DNA from: JACKHA01 sp041401985
GTDB taxonomy: Bacteria > Planctomycetota > Phycisphaerae > Phycisphaerales > UBA1924
Length of the DNA stretch: 64,000 bases
Reading direction: 5' to 3'
NCBI GenBank assembly: GCA_041401985.1
Contig: JAWKTE010000001.1
Span: 62,001-126,000, forward strand
Shown here: positions 1 to 8,801 of the stretch, one piece after another
Position numbering within the stretch: the stretch's first letter is position 1
How the letters are laid out: each line of letters begins with the position of its first letter
Position numbers and translations under genes: made by a program
Notes under the pieces: model-generated
The model's database searches: none
What the model saw: the letters and a program-made list of their open reading frames with translations, nothing else
Told to the model about the DNA's origin: nothing

Positions 1-1
1 C

Positions 2-1198
2 ATGGGCGACGCGGCGCTTGGCGACGCCCCGGCGAGCGATGGTCCGTCCGCGGGACGGGAAGGCGCCCGAATCGTCGCCTCGCCGCCCACCGAGCCGGCC
101 GAGTGCGCGGCCCCCGGCGTCGCGCGCGATTCGGGCGAGTCCGAACGCGCGGGATCGGCCCCAGCCGCCCGAGACCTCGACCCGGCCCGGAATCTCGGCG
201 CGGCCATCGACGCGATCCGCGCGTACGCGCCGCTGCTCAGCGACGACGCCGACTCAGTGGCCGATGCCGCCGACCGAGACGATTGGGGGCAACTCCTCCG
301 CGAGCCGCTCGATCGCGTCGGGAGCGACGCCGACCTGTTCGCGGCGCTCGTCGATCTGCTCGAACCGCTCGGCGTGCACGGCTTCGTGTTCGTGCGCACG
401 ACCGACGGGCGTTCCTGGCGCCGCGGCGAGGCCCCGCACGCCGCGTCCGAAGGCGCGGCGATCGACCCGACCGACGCGATCGCCGCGACGTACCTGTCGA
501 GCGACGGTGCCGCGACCGAGGGGATCGCCCTCGATTCCGGCACGCTCGTGTCGCGGCTCCGCGACGGCACGCTCTACGCGCGGCCTTCGGGCGCGACGCA
601 CGGCGGACGCGACACCGGGCTCGGCCCCGTGCTGCTGAGCCTCCATCGCGGCGAGCCGATCGTGCTCGACCTTCGCTTCGGCGACCTGGGCGCGCGCCCG
701 TGGAGCGTCGCGTCGCTGCTGATCGACGAGCCGGTCAGGAGGCCGTGGATCGAGCGGTTCGATCCCGCCTCCGGCGCGTTCGCAGGCGACTCCGAGTCCG
801 AGATCATGCCGGCGGATGCTCGCCCGACCGGGCCGGTCATCCTGCTGACCAACGACGCGACGCGCGGCGCGGCCGAGGCGCTCGTGCTCGCCTCGATGCC
901 GAGCCTTCGCGTCACGCGGATCGGCGAGGCAACGTCGGGGCGATTCTCAAGACCGACGGTCGTCGAACTGCCCAACGGCTGGCGGATCGGGCTGCCGTCG
1001 CAGCGGCTCGTCGCGGGCAACGGAGACTCGTTCGATGGGCTGGGCGTGCCGCCGCACATCGTGGCGCTCGCCGCCCCGACCGATGCCCATCGGGGCCGGG
1101 ATGCCGCCCTTGACGCGGCACTGGCGTATCTGGACCGCTTGCGCCAATCCGGCCTGCTGCCCGCGCGAGAACCGGCGGCGGCGTCCGCGCTCGAGTAA
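2..1198 (+). CDS. S41-family peptidase-like protein, C-terminal part (5' end probably outside window)
   Basis: The reading frame is open from the window edge, so the ATG at position 2 may be internal. The last ~120 residues resemble the C-terminal-processing (S41) protease core: a hydrophobic strand VILLTND, then a helix AAEALVLASMP, then RIGEATSGRF, LPNGWRIGLP and GLGVPPHIVAL, which correspond to the family's 'GE.T.G', substrate-strand and 'G.G..P' motifs. In active S41 enzymes a Ser sits before the conserved helix (as in TVSAAE); here the matching stretch reads TRGAAE, so the nucleophile appears to be replaced by Gly. The preceding ~270 residues show no recognised domain. It is probably an inactive S41 fold or a divergent enzyme. 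It converges on rpoD with a ~100-bp gap. Confidence 0.6.
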   Translation: MGDAALGDAPASDGPSAGREGARIVASPPTEPAECAAPGVARDSGESERAGSAPAARDLDPARNLGAAIDAIRAYAPLLSDDADSVADAADRDDWGQLLREPLDRVGSDADLFAALVDLLEPLGVHGFVFVRTTDGRSWRRGEAPHAASEGAAIDPTDAIAATYLSSDGAATEGIALDSGTLVSRLRDGTLYARPSGATHGGRDTGLGPVLLSLHRGEPIVLDLRFGDLGARPWSVASLLIDEPVRRPWIERFDPASGAFAGDSESEIMPADARPTGPVILLTNDATRGAAEALVLASMPSLRVTRIGEATSGRFSRPTVVELPNGWRIGLPSQRLVAGNGDSFDGLGVPPHIVALAAPTDAHRGRDAALDAALAYLDRLRQSGLLPAREPAAASALE

Positions 1199-1224
1199 CG
1201 GCGCCTGGTGCGGTCCGATGCGCT

Positions 1225-1241
1225 GCGGGCCGGAGGCCCGC
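1225..1241. terminator. GC-rich hairpin between convergent genes
   Basis: A perfect 7-bp stem GCGGGCC/GGCCCGC with a GGA loop lies in the ~100-bp gap between the S41-like gene and the end of rpoD. No T-run follows, so a terminator role is inferred from position only. Confidence 0.3.
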
Positions 1242-1304
1242 AACCCCATAGCGGAGGGCCACCGTTGCGTTGGGCCATGTGGCCCGGCGTTCCGCACGGG
1301 GCGG

Positions 1305-3413
1305 TCAATCCTCGTCGGACCCCGCCTCTTCAACCGGCTCGGGCTCGGCCTGGGCCTGGACCCTGGGCTTCTCCGCACGCCCCGCGCCGACAGGCACCGG
1401 CACGCCCATGCCCACGGGCATCGGCTCGCCCCCGACTTCCTTGTAGATGGTCGTGTCCACGAAGCCGCGGAGTTTGCGGGCCCGCACGGGGTGCTGGAGT
1501 TTGCGGATGGCCTTGGCCTCGACCTGGCGGACCCGCTCGCGCGTGACCTTGAAGATCCGCCCGACCTCCTCGAGCGTGTAGGTGTACCCGTCGCCGATGC
1601 CGTAGCGGAGTTTGATGATCTCGCGCTCGCGGTAGGTCAGCGTCTTGAGCACGTCCTCGATCCGCTTGCGAAGCATCTCGGCCCCGGCGGTGTCGGCGGG
1701 GGCGCCCGCGGTCTCGTCCTCGATGAAGTCGCCGAAGTACGAGTCCTCGCTCTCGCCAACCGGGCGGTCCAGCGAGACCGGGTGCTTCGAGATCTTCATG
1801 ACGCGGCGGACCTCGGCCAGCGGCATTTTCGCGGCCTCGGCCAGTTCCTCCATCGTCGGCTCGGTGCCCGTCGATTGCAGGATCGACTTCTGCAGGTTCC
1901 GCAGGCGGCTCATCTGCTCGATCATGTGCACCGGGATGCGGATCGTGCGGGCGTGGTCGGCGATGGCGCGGGTGATGGCTTGGCGGATCCACCACGTCGC
2001 GTAGGTGCTGAACTTGTAGCCGCGCTTGTACTCGTACTTGTCGACCGCGCGCATCAGGCCCGTGTTGCCCTCCTGGATCACGTCCAGGAACGACAGCCCC
2101 CGGTTGCGGTACTTCTTGGCGATCGAGACCACCAGGCGCAGGTTGCCGCCCGACAGGTCTCGTTTGGCCTGCTCGTACTCCCAGAACACCGTGGCGAGCA
2201 CGCGGTTGCGGGCCTCAACTTCCGCTGGCTCTTCCAGCACGAGCGAGCGAAGCCCGTCGAGTTCCTCGCGCATCACCGCGACGTCCTCGGGATGGGCGCG
2301 GCTGCCCTTGGCCGAGGCCCGCGCGATCTCGCCCTGCAGGTCGGTCATCTTCTTGCCCAGCGACCGCAGTTTCCGCATCAGCGGCACGATCCGCCCGGTG
2401 CGCAGGCAGAGTTCCTCGGTCAGCGTCGCCATGCGCCGGCGACGCCCGGCGATACGGACCCTGAGTTCCGCCGCGCGCGCCTCGTCCTGCTGCGACTCGG
2501 CGTGCTGCAGCGCGTCCCAGTCGCGCCGGTTCAGGTCGAGCAGTTGCTCGACGGTCTTGAGGTTCGTGGGGATCCGCTTGGCGATCTTGTCCTTCGCGTT
2601 GGCCTCGAGCGTCGAGATCCGCATCGTGCGGTCGAACGGGAGTTCCCCGAGGTGGACCAGACGCAGCGTGTCGACCGCCTGCTGGACGATGTAGTCGCTC
2701 TCCAGGGCGCGACGCCGGAAGACCATCCGCGTGACCTCGATCTTCTTGGCCAGGCGGATCTCCTCCTCGCGCGTCAGCAGCGGGATCGAGCCCATCTGCG
2801 AGAGGTACATCCGCACCGGGTCGTCGATCCGGCGCGTGCCCGCCTCCTCGGCGACCTCCTCCAGGTTCATCTCCGCGGCCTCGCGCTCGATGTCCGCGTC
2901 GCCGTCGGTCTCGCCGTTCAGGGCCGCCTCGACGCCGATCCCGCGAACGATCGCGTCGGCCTCGCGCCGCGCCTTGGCCGCGGCCTCGGCGTGCGAGCCG
3001 TTGGCCGCGCCGTTCGACCCGGCCGAACCGTGCTGCCCCTCGCCGTCCTCGGCCTTGGCCGCGGCGATCTGATTGAGCGCGGCCGCCTCGGTCGCGCGCT
3101 CGCCGCCCGCGACGCTCATCGCCCGGAACGGGCGTCCGACGCCGACCGCGACCGTCCACACACCGTTGACCAGCGGGTTGGGCCCCTGCTCCTCGCCGCG
3201 GGCCAGGCGCTCGCGGTGCAGGCGGGCCTTGAACTCGAGTTCATCGACGAGTTCGATGCCCATGCGATCGATCAGGACGAGCAGCGCGTCGATCCGCTGG
3301 GGATCGACCATCTCGTCGGGGAGCGTGTTGTTGAGTTCCTCGTAGGCGAGCCAGCCGCGCTCGCGTCCGAGGGTCAGCAGGCCGGCCACCGCGGGGTGCA
3401 GTTCGTACGTCAC
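1305..3413 (-). CDS. rpoD: RNA polymerase primary sigma factor (sigma-70, RpoD)
   Basis: Housekeeping sigma factor that directs RNA polymerase to -10/-35 promoters. A GTG start at 3413 is chosen because AGGAG lies 6 nt upstream; this gives 702 aa, although the frame stays open to 3572. Region 1.1 occupies about residues 3-60, region 1.2 begins near 197 (DPVRMYLSQMGS), and a long non-conserved region follows. Region 2 (about 418-485) contains NLRLVVSIAKKYRNRGL and the -10 recognition helix FSTYATWWIRQAI. Region 3 follows, then region 4 (from ~588) with the helix-turn-helix TLEEVGRIFKVTRERVRQ. All core regions are present and undamaged. dnaG lies upstream on the same strand, 215 bp away, which is the classic rpoD-dnaG neighbourhood; rpsU is not adjacent. 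Confidence 0.97.
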   Translation of the reverse strand: MTYELHPAVAGLLTLGRERGWLAYEELNNTLPDEMVDPQRIDALLVLIDRMGIELVDELEFKARLHRERLARGEEQGPNPLVNGVWTVAVGVGRPFRAMSVAGGERATEAAALNQIAAAKAEDGEGQHGSAGSNGAANGSHAEAAAKARREADAIVRGIGVEAALNGETDGDADIEREAAEMNLEEVAEEAGTRRIDDPVRMYLSQMGSIPLLTREEEIRLAKKIEVTRMVFRRRALESDYIVQQAVDTLRLVHLGELPFDRTMRISTLEANAKDKIAKRIPTNLKTVEQLLDLNRRDWDALQHAESQQDEARAAELRVRIAGRRRRMATLTEELCLRTGRIVPLMRKLRSLGKKMTDLQGEIARASAKGSRAHPEDVAVMREELDGLRSLVLEEPAEVEARNRVLATVFWEYEQAKRDLSGGNLRLVVSIAKKYRNRGLSFLDVIQEGNTGLMRAVDKYEYKRGYKFSTYATWWIRQAITRAIADHARTIRIPVHMIEQMSRLRNLQKSILQSTGTEPTMEELAEAAKMPLAEVRRVMKISKHPVSLDRPVGESEDSYFGDFIEDETAGAPADTAGAEMLRKRIEDVLKTLTYREREIIKLRYGIGDGYTYTLEEVGRIFKVTRERVRQVEAKAIRKLQHPVRARKLRGFVDTTIYKEVGGEPMPVGMGVPVPVGAGRAEKPRVQAQAEPEPVEEAGSDED

Positions 3414-3628
3414 ATCACGCTCCTGTCGAACCCGGGCGTCCGCCGTGACGCCCCCACCTCTCGAAACCAGCGACCGGAGGCGCGCCACCCGCGCCGCCGC
3501 CCGCTCCCTCTCATCTCGCGTCGCCGCTGCGGGCAAGCCGCAACGCCGACCGTGTTCCACCGTCCACCCCACCGATCACACGATCCAACCCCGCGCGCAT
3601 CCTCTCGGCGGCGCGCGTTCCGCTTGAT

Positions 3629-5632
3629 TCACTCGCCGTACGGGCGAGGCAACGCCGCCGGGTCGCGCCCGAGGGCCTGCTTGAGTTTGACCTTGGCCCG
3701 CATGGCCGCGGCGATGGCGTCGGCCGAACCCGCCGCGGGACTTGGCAACCCGCCCGCCGGCTTGGCCTCAAGCGTCGCACCGCCGCCCCGCTCACGCCGG
3801 GCCCGCGCCACGGCCTCGCGCCACGCGTGCCCGAGGCGGGCCCGCGACTCGTCCTGCCCGCGCCCGTTGCGCCGCTCGACCTTGTGGATCCGCTCGACAT
3901 GCGACGCCAGCGCGATGGCGGCCTCGCGGGCCGGCTCGTCGTCGCCGATCGCGCGAAGCACCGGATCGAGCCCGGGAGCGCCGCCCGAAGCCAGCACCGC
4001 CTCAACGCCTTGTGCCACCGTGCGCAGCAATGGATGAGAATAGGCGTCCGCCCGCAGCACGTCCCGATCCGAGGCCCCGATCGCCTGCGGGCACGCGATC
4101 GCGCAGCCCAAGAGCAACTCGCCAACCGACAGCGTGTCGCCCGGCGTGTACCACTCACGCCCGTCGCCGCCCGCACCGTCTGCGTCGTCGGAACCGCCGC
4201 CGCGCCGGGCCGCGCTCCGCCCCGTCGGCAGCATCCGCTCGACCTCGAACGCCGACAGCCCCAGCACGCCCGCGACCTGGTGCACCGCGTACCGCCGACG
4301 CACCGGCTCCACCTCGTTGATCCCGATCTCGACCAGCCGGCGCAGTTCCTCCTCGATCGCCGCGCCCGTCGCCGCCGGCCCAAGCCCGGCGACCCGATCG
4401 CGCAATGCCTCGAACCGCAGGCCCAGCACGTCGGTCGACCGCTCCAGCATCGCCTCGAGCACCTCGCCTCCGCCAGCCTCGGCCAGCAGTTCGTCCGGGT
4501 CCTTGGCCTCGGCCCCGACTGCCTCGGGCGTCGCCGCGACCCGCACGTCCAGCGGCTCGGGAAAGAACACCTCGCCCGCGCGGAACGCCGCCCGCCGCCC
4601 GGCCTCATCCGCGTCGAACAGCAGGATCACCTCGCGGGCCCGCCCGCGCAGCAGGCGGGCGTGGTCGCGCGTCAGGGCCGTGCCCAGCGTGCCAACCACG
4701 TTCGTGAACCCGTACTGGTGGCACGCGATGACGTCCACGTACCCTTCGACGACCACGACGCGCCCGGTGCGGATGATCTCGGGCATCGCCTGCGCGATGC
4801 CGTAGAGCGTCTTGCCCTTCTTGAACACCGGCGTCTCGGGCGTGTTGAGGTACTTGGGCTCGTCCTCGGGGTCGATCTTGCGTCCGCCGAACGCGACGGC
4901 CTTGCCATGCTGCCCGTGGATCGGAAAGACAAGCCTGTTCCGCAGCATGTCGTAGCAGCCCGACCGCCCCCCGCCGCCCTCGCGCGCCTTGGCCACGCCC
5001 GCGGCCACCAGCGCCGCCTCCGTGACGCCCTTGCCCCGCAGCGCCTTGCACAGGCGCTCCCAGTCGTCGGGCGCGGCCCCGATGGCGAACCGCTCCACCA
5101 TCGCCGCGCTGATGCCGCGGCTGGCGATCATCTCACGCGCCGCCCGCCCGTGGTCGGGGTTGTGCAGCACGCTGCGGTAGAAGTCGCCGGCCAGCGCCAG
5201 CGCCTCGCGGACCTGCTCCAGCGGCACGGAGTCGTCGTCGCCGCGGCGCTCGGCAGGAGCCAGTCGCGTCAATTCGATCCCGGCCCGCTCGGCCAGCATC
5301 TCCAGGGCCTCGCGGAACTCGAGGCCCAGGTACTTCATCACGAACGTGAACACGTCGCCGGTCGCCCCGCAGGAGAAGCAGTGGTAGATCTGCTTGGCGG
5401 GCACGACGTACATCGACGGCTTGTGGTCGTCGTGGAACGGGCAGATGGCCTTGAACTCGCGCCCGCTCGGAACCAGGGCCAGGTGGTCGCGGATGACCTC
5501 GACGATGTCGGACGACTCGCGGACGCGGTCGCGATCGCTGCTGCGGTCGAGTTGGCGTCCGAGGCCGCCGGAGCGTCCAGAGCCCGATCCCGGGCCGGAG
5601 TTGCCCGCCGAACTGGATCCGCCACGGTCCAT
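3629..5632 (-). CDS. dnaG: DNA primase (DnaG)
   Basis: Synthesises RNA primers at the replication fork and works with the DnaB helicase. The start at 5632 (MDRGGSSS) leaves a ~35-residue Gly/Ser/Arg-rich leader before the zinc-binding domain; an upstream ATG at 5716 would only add an Arg-rich stretch. The CHC2 zinc finger lies at about residues 60-90 (CPFHDDHKPS, CFSCGATGD). The catalytic TOPRIM domain follows, with VVVVEGYVDV near residue 291 and the acidic LLFDADEAG near 337. The C-terminal third (helicase-binding region) is divergent, as is usual. Length (667 aa) is normal. It is probably co-transcribed with rpoD downstream. Confidence 0.95.
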   Translation of the reverse strand: MDRGGSSSAGNSGPGSGSGRSGGLGRQLDRSSDRDRVRESSDIVEVIRDHLALVPSGREFKAICPFHDDHKPSMYVVPAKQIYHCFSCGATGDVFTFVMKYLGLEFREALEMLAERAGIELTRLAPAERRGDDDSVPLEQVREALALAGDFYRSVLHNPDHGRAAREMIASRGISAAMVERFAIGAAPDDWERLCKALRGKGVTEAALVAAGVAKAREGGGGRSGCYDMLRNRLVFPIHGQHGKAVAFGGRKIDPEDEPKYLNTPETPVFKKGKTLYGIAQAMPEIIRTGRVVVVEGYVDVIACHQYGFTNVVGTLGTALTRDHARLLRGRAREVILLFDADEAGRRAAFRAGEVFFPEPLDVRVAATPEAVGAEAKDPDELLAEAGGGEVLEAMLERSTDVLGLRFEALRDRVAGLGPAATGAAIEEELRRLVEIGINEVEPVRRRYAVHQVAGVLGLSAFEVERMLPTGRSAARRGGGSDDADGAGGDGREWYTPGDTLSVGELLLGCAIACPQAIGASDRDVLRADAYSHPLLRTVAQGVEAVLASGGAPGLDPVLRAIGDDEPAREAAIALASHVERIHKVERRNGRGQDESRARLGHAWREAVARARRERGGGATLEAKPAGGLPSPAAGSADAIAAAMRAKVKLKQALGRDPAALPRPYGE

Positions 5633-6205
5633 CGCGTGAGGCCCCCGATCGTCTCTGCCCCGCCGCCTGCGGGGCCAATGCCGGCGTCCGCTCTCCCGGC
5701 GACGCCGCCCGAACACCGTGCTGGCCGCGGTCCTCGCGGCCCGACGAGAAGGGGTCGCCGCCGACCCTTGCGAATCCTAGAAGTCGCCGCCCGCCGACCC
5801 ATGCCGACCGACGCCCGGCGACAGCCTGTCTAGACGCTTGATAGCCCGAATCCCGTAGCCGCCGAGGCACGGGCGCGCACGCCCGGCGCGATCCGCCCTC
5901 GGCCAACCTGCACGGTACCACCGATCCGACGGCGAACCACCGTTTCTTCCGGACAGGCCGCACAGTCGCTGCAGAAGGACCGGTTCCGGGACGCGAGAGC
6001 CGGCTTATCCGGACGCCGACGCTCGATTCGCGGACGCCCGCTGTCCGCACCTACGTTCCGGTCGACCTCCGCCGCGTGGCATGCGTGCAGCCCTGGGCAG
6101 GCATGTCGATCAACCATGTGCCTCCGCAGCGTGCGCGGAGATGATGCGCAGGAAGGCACCAAGGAAGCAGGCATCCAGGCATCGAGTCAAAGCCAGACCC
6201 CTAAA
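5633..6205. other. Intergenic region between divergent dnaG and decarboxylase genes
   Basis: 573 bp separate the divergent starts. Open frames here are short, compositionally ordinary and lack convincing protein character. It must contain the promoters for dnaG-rpoD and for the decarboxylase, but no clear -35/-10 pair could be picked by eye. Confidence 0.4.
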
Positions 6206-7729
6206 ATGACTACCACCCCCCACATGACCCCCGACGAGTTCCGCCGGCGCGGGCGCGAGATGGTCGAGTTCGTCGCCCGCTACTGGGAGTCGCTCGAATC
6301 GGTGCCACTCAACCCCGCCTCGACCGGCGCGATCGGGCCGGGCGATGTCGCCAAGTCCTTCCCCGCCAAAGCCCCCGAGTCCCCCGGCGGCACCCACGAC
6401 TGGGACCGCCTGCTGGCCGACATCACCGAGAAGGTCATGCCGGGGCTGACGCACTGGCAGTCGCCGCAGTTCTACGGGTACTTCCCCTGCAACGCCTCGT
6501 TCCCGGCCATGCTCGCCGAGCTGCTGGCCGCGGGCCTCGGGCAGCAGGGCATGCTCTGGAGCACCAGCCCGGCGTGCACGGAACTCGAGACCCGCGTGCT
6601 CGACTGGATGGCCGAACTGCTCGACCTGCCGGCGGCCATGCGCTCGACCGGCACCGGCGGCGGGGTGATCCACACCACCGCCAGCGAAGCGACGCTGACC
6701 GCGATGGTCGCCGCCCGCGATCGGGCCCGGCGGGCCCTCAGGGCCGCCGGCGACCCCCGCGCCCCGGCCCCGCACTTCACGCTCTACACCTCGACCCAGG
6801 CCCACTCGTCGGTCATCAAAGCAGCGATGGTCGCCGGGCTGGCCGACAGCCCCGAGGATCGCACGCACCTGCGCCTCGTCGACGTGGACTCCAACCAGCG
6901 CCTCGACCCGGCCCATCTGGCCCGCCTCATCAACGACGACGTGCAGGCCGGGCGCGTGCCGTTCTTCGTCTCGGCCACAATGGGCACCACCGGCACCACC
7001 GCCATCGACCCGCTCGATGAGGTGGCTCAGGCTTGCAGCCTGAGTTCGGGGCGCAGCCCCGAGCCGAACAACCCTGTACCCCGCCCCTGGCTCCACTGCG
7101 ACGCCGCCCACGCCGGCGCGTGCCTCATCTGCCCCGAGCACCGCTGGATGGCCCGCGGCCTGTCCCGCTTCGATTCCTTCTGCTTCAACCCCCACAAGTG
7201 GCTGCTGACCAACTTCGACTGCGACCTGTTCTACGTCGCCGACCGGCGTGCGCTGATCGACGCGATGTCGATCACGCCCGAGTACCTCCGCAACGCCGCG
7301 AGCGACGCGGGGCGGGTGTTCGACTACCGCGACTGGCAGGTGCCGCTGGGGCGGCGCTTCCGGGCCCTGAAACTCTGGTTCGTGCTGCGCCACTACGGGG
7401 CCGAGGGGCTGCGGGGCTATGTGCGCGAGCACATCCGCCTGGCGGCGCTTGTCGAGTCCTGGATCCGTGAGGATCCGCGCTTCGAACTCGCCGCGGAGCG
7501 CACCTGCAACCTAGTCTGCTTCCGCCTCCGCGCCGGCGACGAGGCCACCAAGCGCCTCATGGACACACTCAACGCCAGCGGGTGTTTGTTCCTCTCCCAC
7601 ACCGCGCTCGACACGCCAGATGGCAAACGCTTCGTGATCCGCATGGCCATCGGCGCGACGACGACACAGGAGCAGCACGTGCGTCAGGCGTGGGAGTGGG
7701 TCCGCGAGGCGGCGGACGGACTCGAATGA
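6206..7729 (+). CDS. PLP-dependent group II amino-acid decarboxylase (aromatic-L-amino-acid type)
   Basis: Fold-type I PLP enzyme of the DDC/TDC family, which removes CO2 from an aromatic amino acid such as Trp, Tyr or Dopa; the exact substrate cannot be read. The start at 6206 (MTTTPHMTPDEF) fits the family N-terminus; an in-frame ATG lies at 6116. Family marks in order: TPDEFRRRG, the Y-x-YFP region (FYGYFPCNASFP), a CTELETRVLDWMAELL helix, TASEATLTAMVAAR, the strand SATMGTTGTTAIDPL, WLHCDAAHAG with the PLP-ring Asp, and NPHKW with the Schiff-base Lys at about residue 331. Between DEVAQAC and WLHCDAAHAG there are ~16 extra residues encoded by a double hairpin (7024-7064 and flank). The frame is kept, so the protein is probably made. 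A palindrome overlaps the stop codon. Confidence 0.9.
   Translation: MTTTPHMTPDEFRRRGREMVEFVARYWESLESVPLNPASTGAIGPGDVAKSFPAKAPESPGGTHDWDRLLADITEKVMPGLTHWQSPQFYGYFPCNASFPAMLAELLAAGLGQQGMLWSTSPACTELETRVLDWMAELLDLPAAMRSTGTGGGVIHTTASEATLTAMVAARDRARRALRAAGDPRAPAPHFTLYTSTQAHSSVIKAAMVAGLADSPEDRTHLRLVDVDSNQRLDPAHLARLINDDVQAGRVPFFVSATMGTTGTTAIDPLDEVAQACSLSSGRSPEPNNPVPRPWLHCDAAHAGACLICPEHRWMARGLSRFDSFCFNPHKWLLTNFDCDLFYVADRRALIDAMSITPEYLRNAASDAGRVFDYRDWQVPLGRRFRALKLWFVLRHYGAEGLRGYVREHIRLAALVESWIREDPRFELAAERTCNLVCFRLRAGDEATKRLMDTLNASGCLFLSHTALDTPDGKRFVIRMAIGATTTQEQHVRQAWEWVREAADGLE
7024..7064. repeat. Twin-hairpin element inserted in frame in the decarboxylase gene
   Basis: Two perfect hairpins stand side by side: CTCAGGCT-TGC-AGCCTGAG (7026-7044) and TCGGGGC-GCA-GCCCCGA (7046-7062). 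They encode residues around 275-291, absent from the usual family alignment between the GTTGTT strand and the DAAHAG motif. The arrangement looks like a REP-type palindrome inserted without frame loss. Confidence 0.7.
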
Positions 7730-7809
7730 GCCGCGCGGCGTAAGCCCGCGGGTGCACGACGCTCGGAATCCCCTCCCGAACCAAACCGCGGGCTCGCGCC
7801 GCGCGGCTC
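7728..7809. repeat. Long GC-rich inverted repeat overlapping the decarboxylase stop codon
   Basis: The left arm starts GAGCCGCGCGGCG at 7728, inside the TGA stop, and contains AGCCCGCGG; the right arm contains CCGCGGGCT and ends CGCCGCGCGGCTC at 7809. The arms pair over ~22 positions around a ~35-nt centre. It lies between the decarboxylase and the convergent tRNA-Val, so it may terminate transcription from either side. Confidence 0.7.
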
Positions 7810-7832
7810 GTGCATCGATCGCAACCGTTCAA

Positions 7833-7906
7833 TAGGCAGGCCGGGGGTCGAACCCGGAACCTTTCGCGTGTAAGGCGAACGCTCTAGCCGATTGAGCTAC
7901 CCGCCC
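7833..7906 (-). tRNA. tRNA-Val (anticodon UAC)
   Basis: A complete cloverleaf on the minus strand. The acceptor stem is GGGCGGG/CCTGCCT with two G-U pairs and discriminator A. The D stem is GCTC/GAGC, the anticodon stem TTCGC/GCGAA encloses loop CTTACAC (anticodon TAC), and the T stem CCGGG/CCCGG encloses TTCGACC. CCA is not encoded. Confidence 0.95.
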
Positions 7907-7969
7907 GCAGACGCACGAACCGGGCGGAAACCCCGACTCCGTGCCGCGTCTCCATGCACTCCTCCCCCA

Positions 7970-7998
7970 CCGCGTCCTTCGCGTCCTTCGCGTTCCAT
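7970..7998. repeat. Short-period repeat arm (GCGTCCTTC units)
   Basis: The nonamer GCGTCCTTC is repeated in tandem, followed by GCGTTCC, just downstream of the McsA-like stop codon. It resembles one arm of the short-period palindromic elements seen elsewhere in the window; no complementary arm is present. Confidence 0.45.
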
Positions 7999-8015
7999 GA
8001 AACACCAGGACGGGC

Positions 8016-8624
8016 TCACGTCTCCCGCACCTCCCCGATCTGCCCCAGTTCATCCCGCAGGCGCGCCGCCCGCTCGTACTGCTCGCCCGCGACCGCCTCC
8101 TCCAGCGCCTTGCGCAGCGACGCCACCCGCTTGGCCCGCTCGATCGCGTCGCCCAGGATCGCCGACATCCCCGCCTCGCCGGCCCGCCTCGACCGGTCCA
8201 ACGCCGCCCGCGGCACCTTGCCGACGTGGTGCACCCCTCCATCATGGGCCCGCTCGAGCAACGGCCCGATCAGGGCCTCGTACGTCCGGTAACAGTCCGG
8301 GCATCCCAGCATGCCGCTGGCCTTGAAGTCGCCGAACGTCGCCCCACACGACGCGCACGACGCGCTGGCCTGAACGATCGCCGCCGCCGGGGCGGGCTTG
8401 CCCTTGGGAGTGCCCTTGGTCGGCACGTTGCCCGGCCCCTTGCCCTGCTTGACCCCAGGCCCGGTGACGAGTTTTCCCAGCAGGTCGGCCATCTGCGTCG
8501 GCGCGGGCGGGGCCAGGCCCGCGGCCCGGGCGCACTGCTCGCACAGATGGCGCTCGGTCTTCTTTCCCTGGCGGATGACCACCTCGTGGACGGTGGCCTC
8601 GCGCTGGCCGCACTCGCAGAGCAT
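8016..8624 (-). CDS. McsA-like zinc-finger / UVR-domain protein
   Basis: 202-aa protein with two CxxC pairs in the first ~30 residues (CECG, CEQC), a second zinc-knuckle set near residue 95 (CASCG, CPDCYRTYE) and a C-terminal UVR motif (ALEEAVAGEQYERAARLRDEL). This is the layout of McsA, the activator of the McsB protein-arginine kinase and partner of ClpC-type proteolysis in Firmicutes; UVR helices mediate protein contacts. A Lys/Gly/Pro linker (about residues 55-80) separates the two zinc modules. The start at 8624 has GGAGG just upstream. No mcsB kinase gene lies nearby: downstream is tRNA-Val and upstream is rpmB. The role is therefore inferred by family only. Confidence 0.8.
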   Translation of the reverse strand: MLCECGQREATVHEVVIRQGKKTERHLCEQCARAAGLAPPAPTQMADLLGKLVTGPGVKQGKGPGNVPTKGTPKGKPAPAAAIVQASASCASCGATFGDFKASGMLGCPDCYRTYEALIGPLLERAHDGGVHHVGKVPRAALDRSRRAGEAGMSAILGDAIERAKRVASLRKALEEAVAGEQYERAARLRDELGQIGEVRET

Positions 8625-8732
8625 CAACGACCTCCGAAGCCCAATCGTACGGGCAGATCGCCGGTCACGCCGCCACCCAGCCAGCCGACGGCTCTGCCGC
8701 CCGCTCCCACAAGCCAGCCGCAAAGGCACAAA

Positions 8733-8750
8733 CCCCCGCCGGAGCGGGGG
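8733..8750 (-). terminator. Rho-independent-type terminator after rpmB
   Basis: On the minus strand, CCCCCGCTCCGGCGGGGG is followed by TTTGTGCCTTT. The strong stem with a T-rich tail lies ~50 bp beyond the rpmB stop and upstream of the McsA-like gene. Confidence 0.7.
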
Positions 8751-8801
8751 TATTCGAGATCGGTTCGGGATGGAAGCCGGCCCGCAGCAGGCCGCGGGCA
8801 C

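Noticed and set aside
1035..4037. Very long plus-strand frame opposite rpoD/dnaG
   Set aside because: High-G+C shadow of the real minus-strand genes; low-complexity composition (Arg/Leu/Ala) and no domains.
5830..6174. Minus-strand gene in the dnaG-decarboxylase gap
   Set aside because: Cys/Arg/Pro-rich random-looking frame without a ribosome-binding site or family resemblance.
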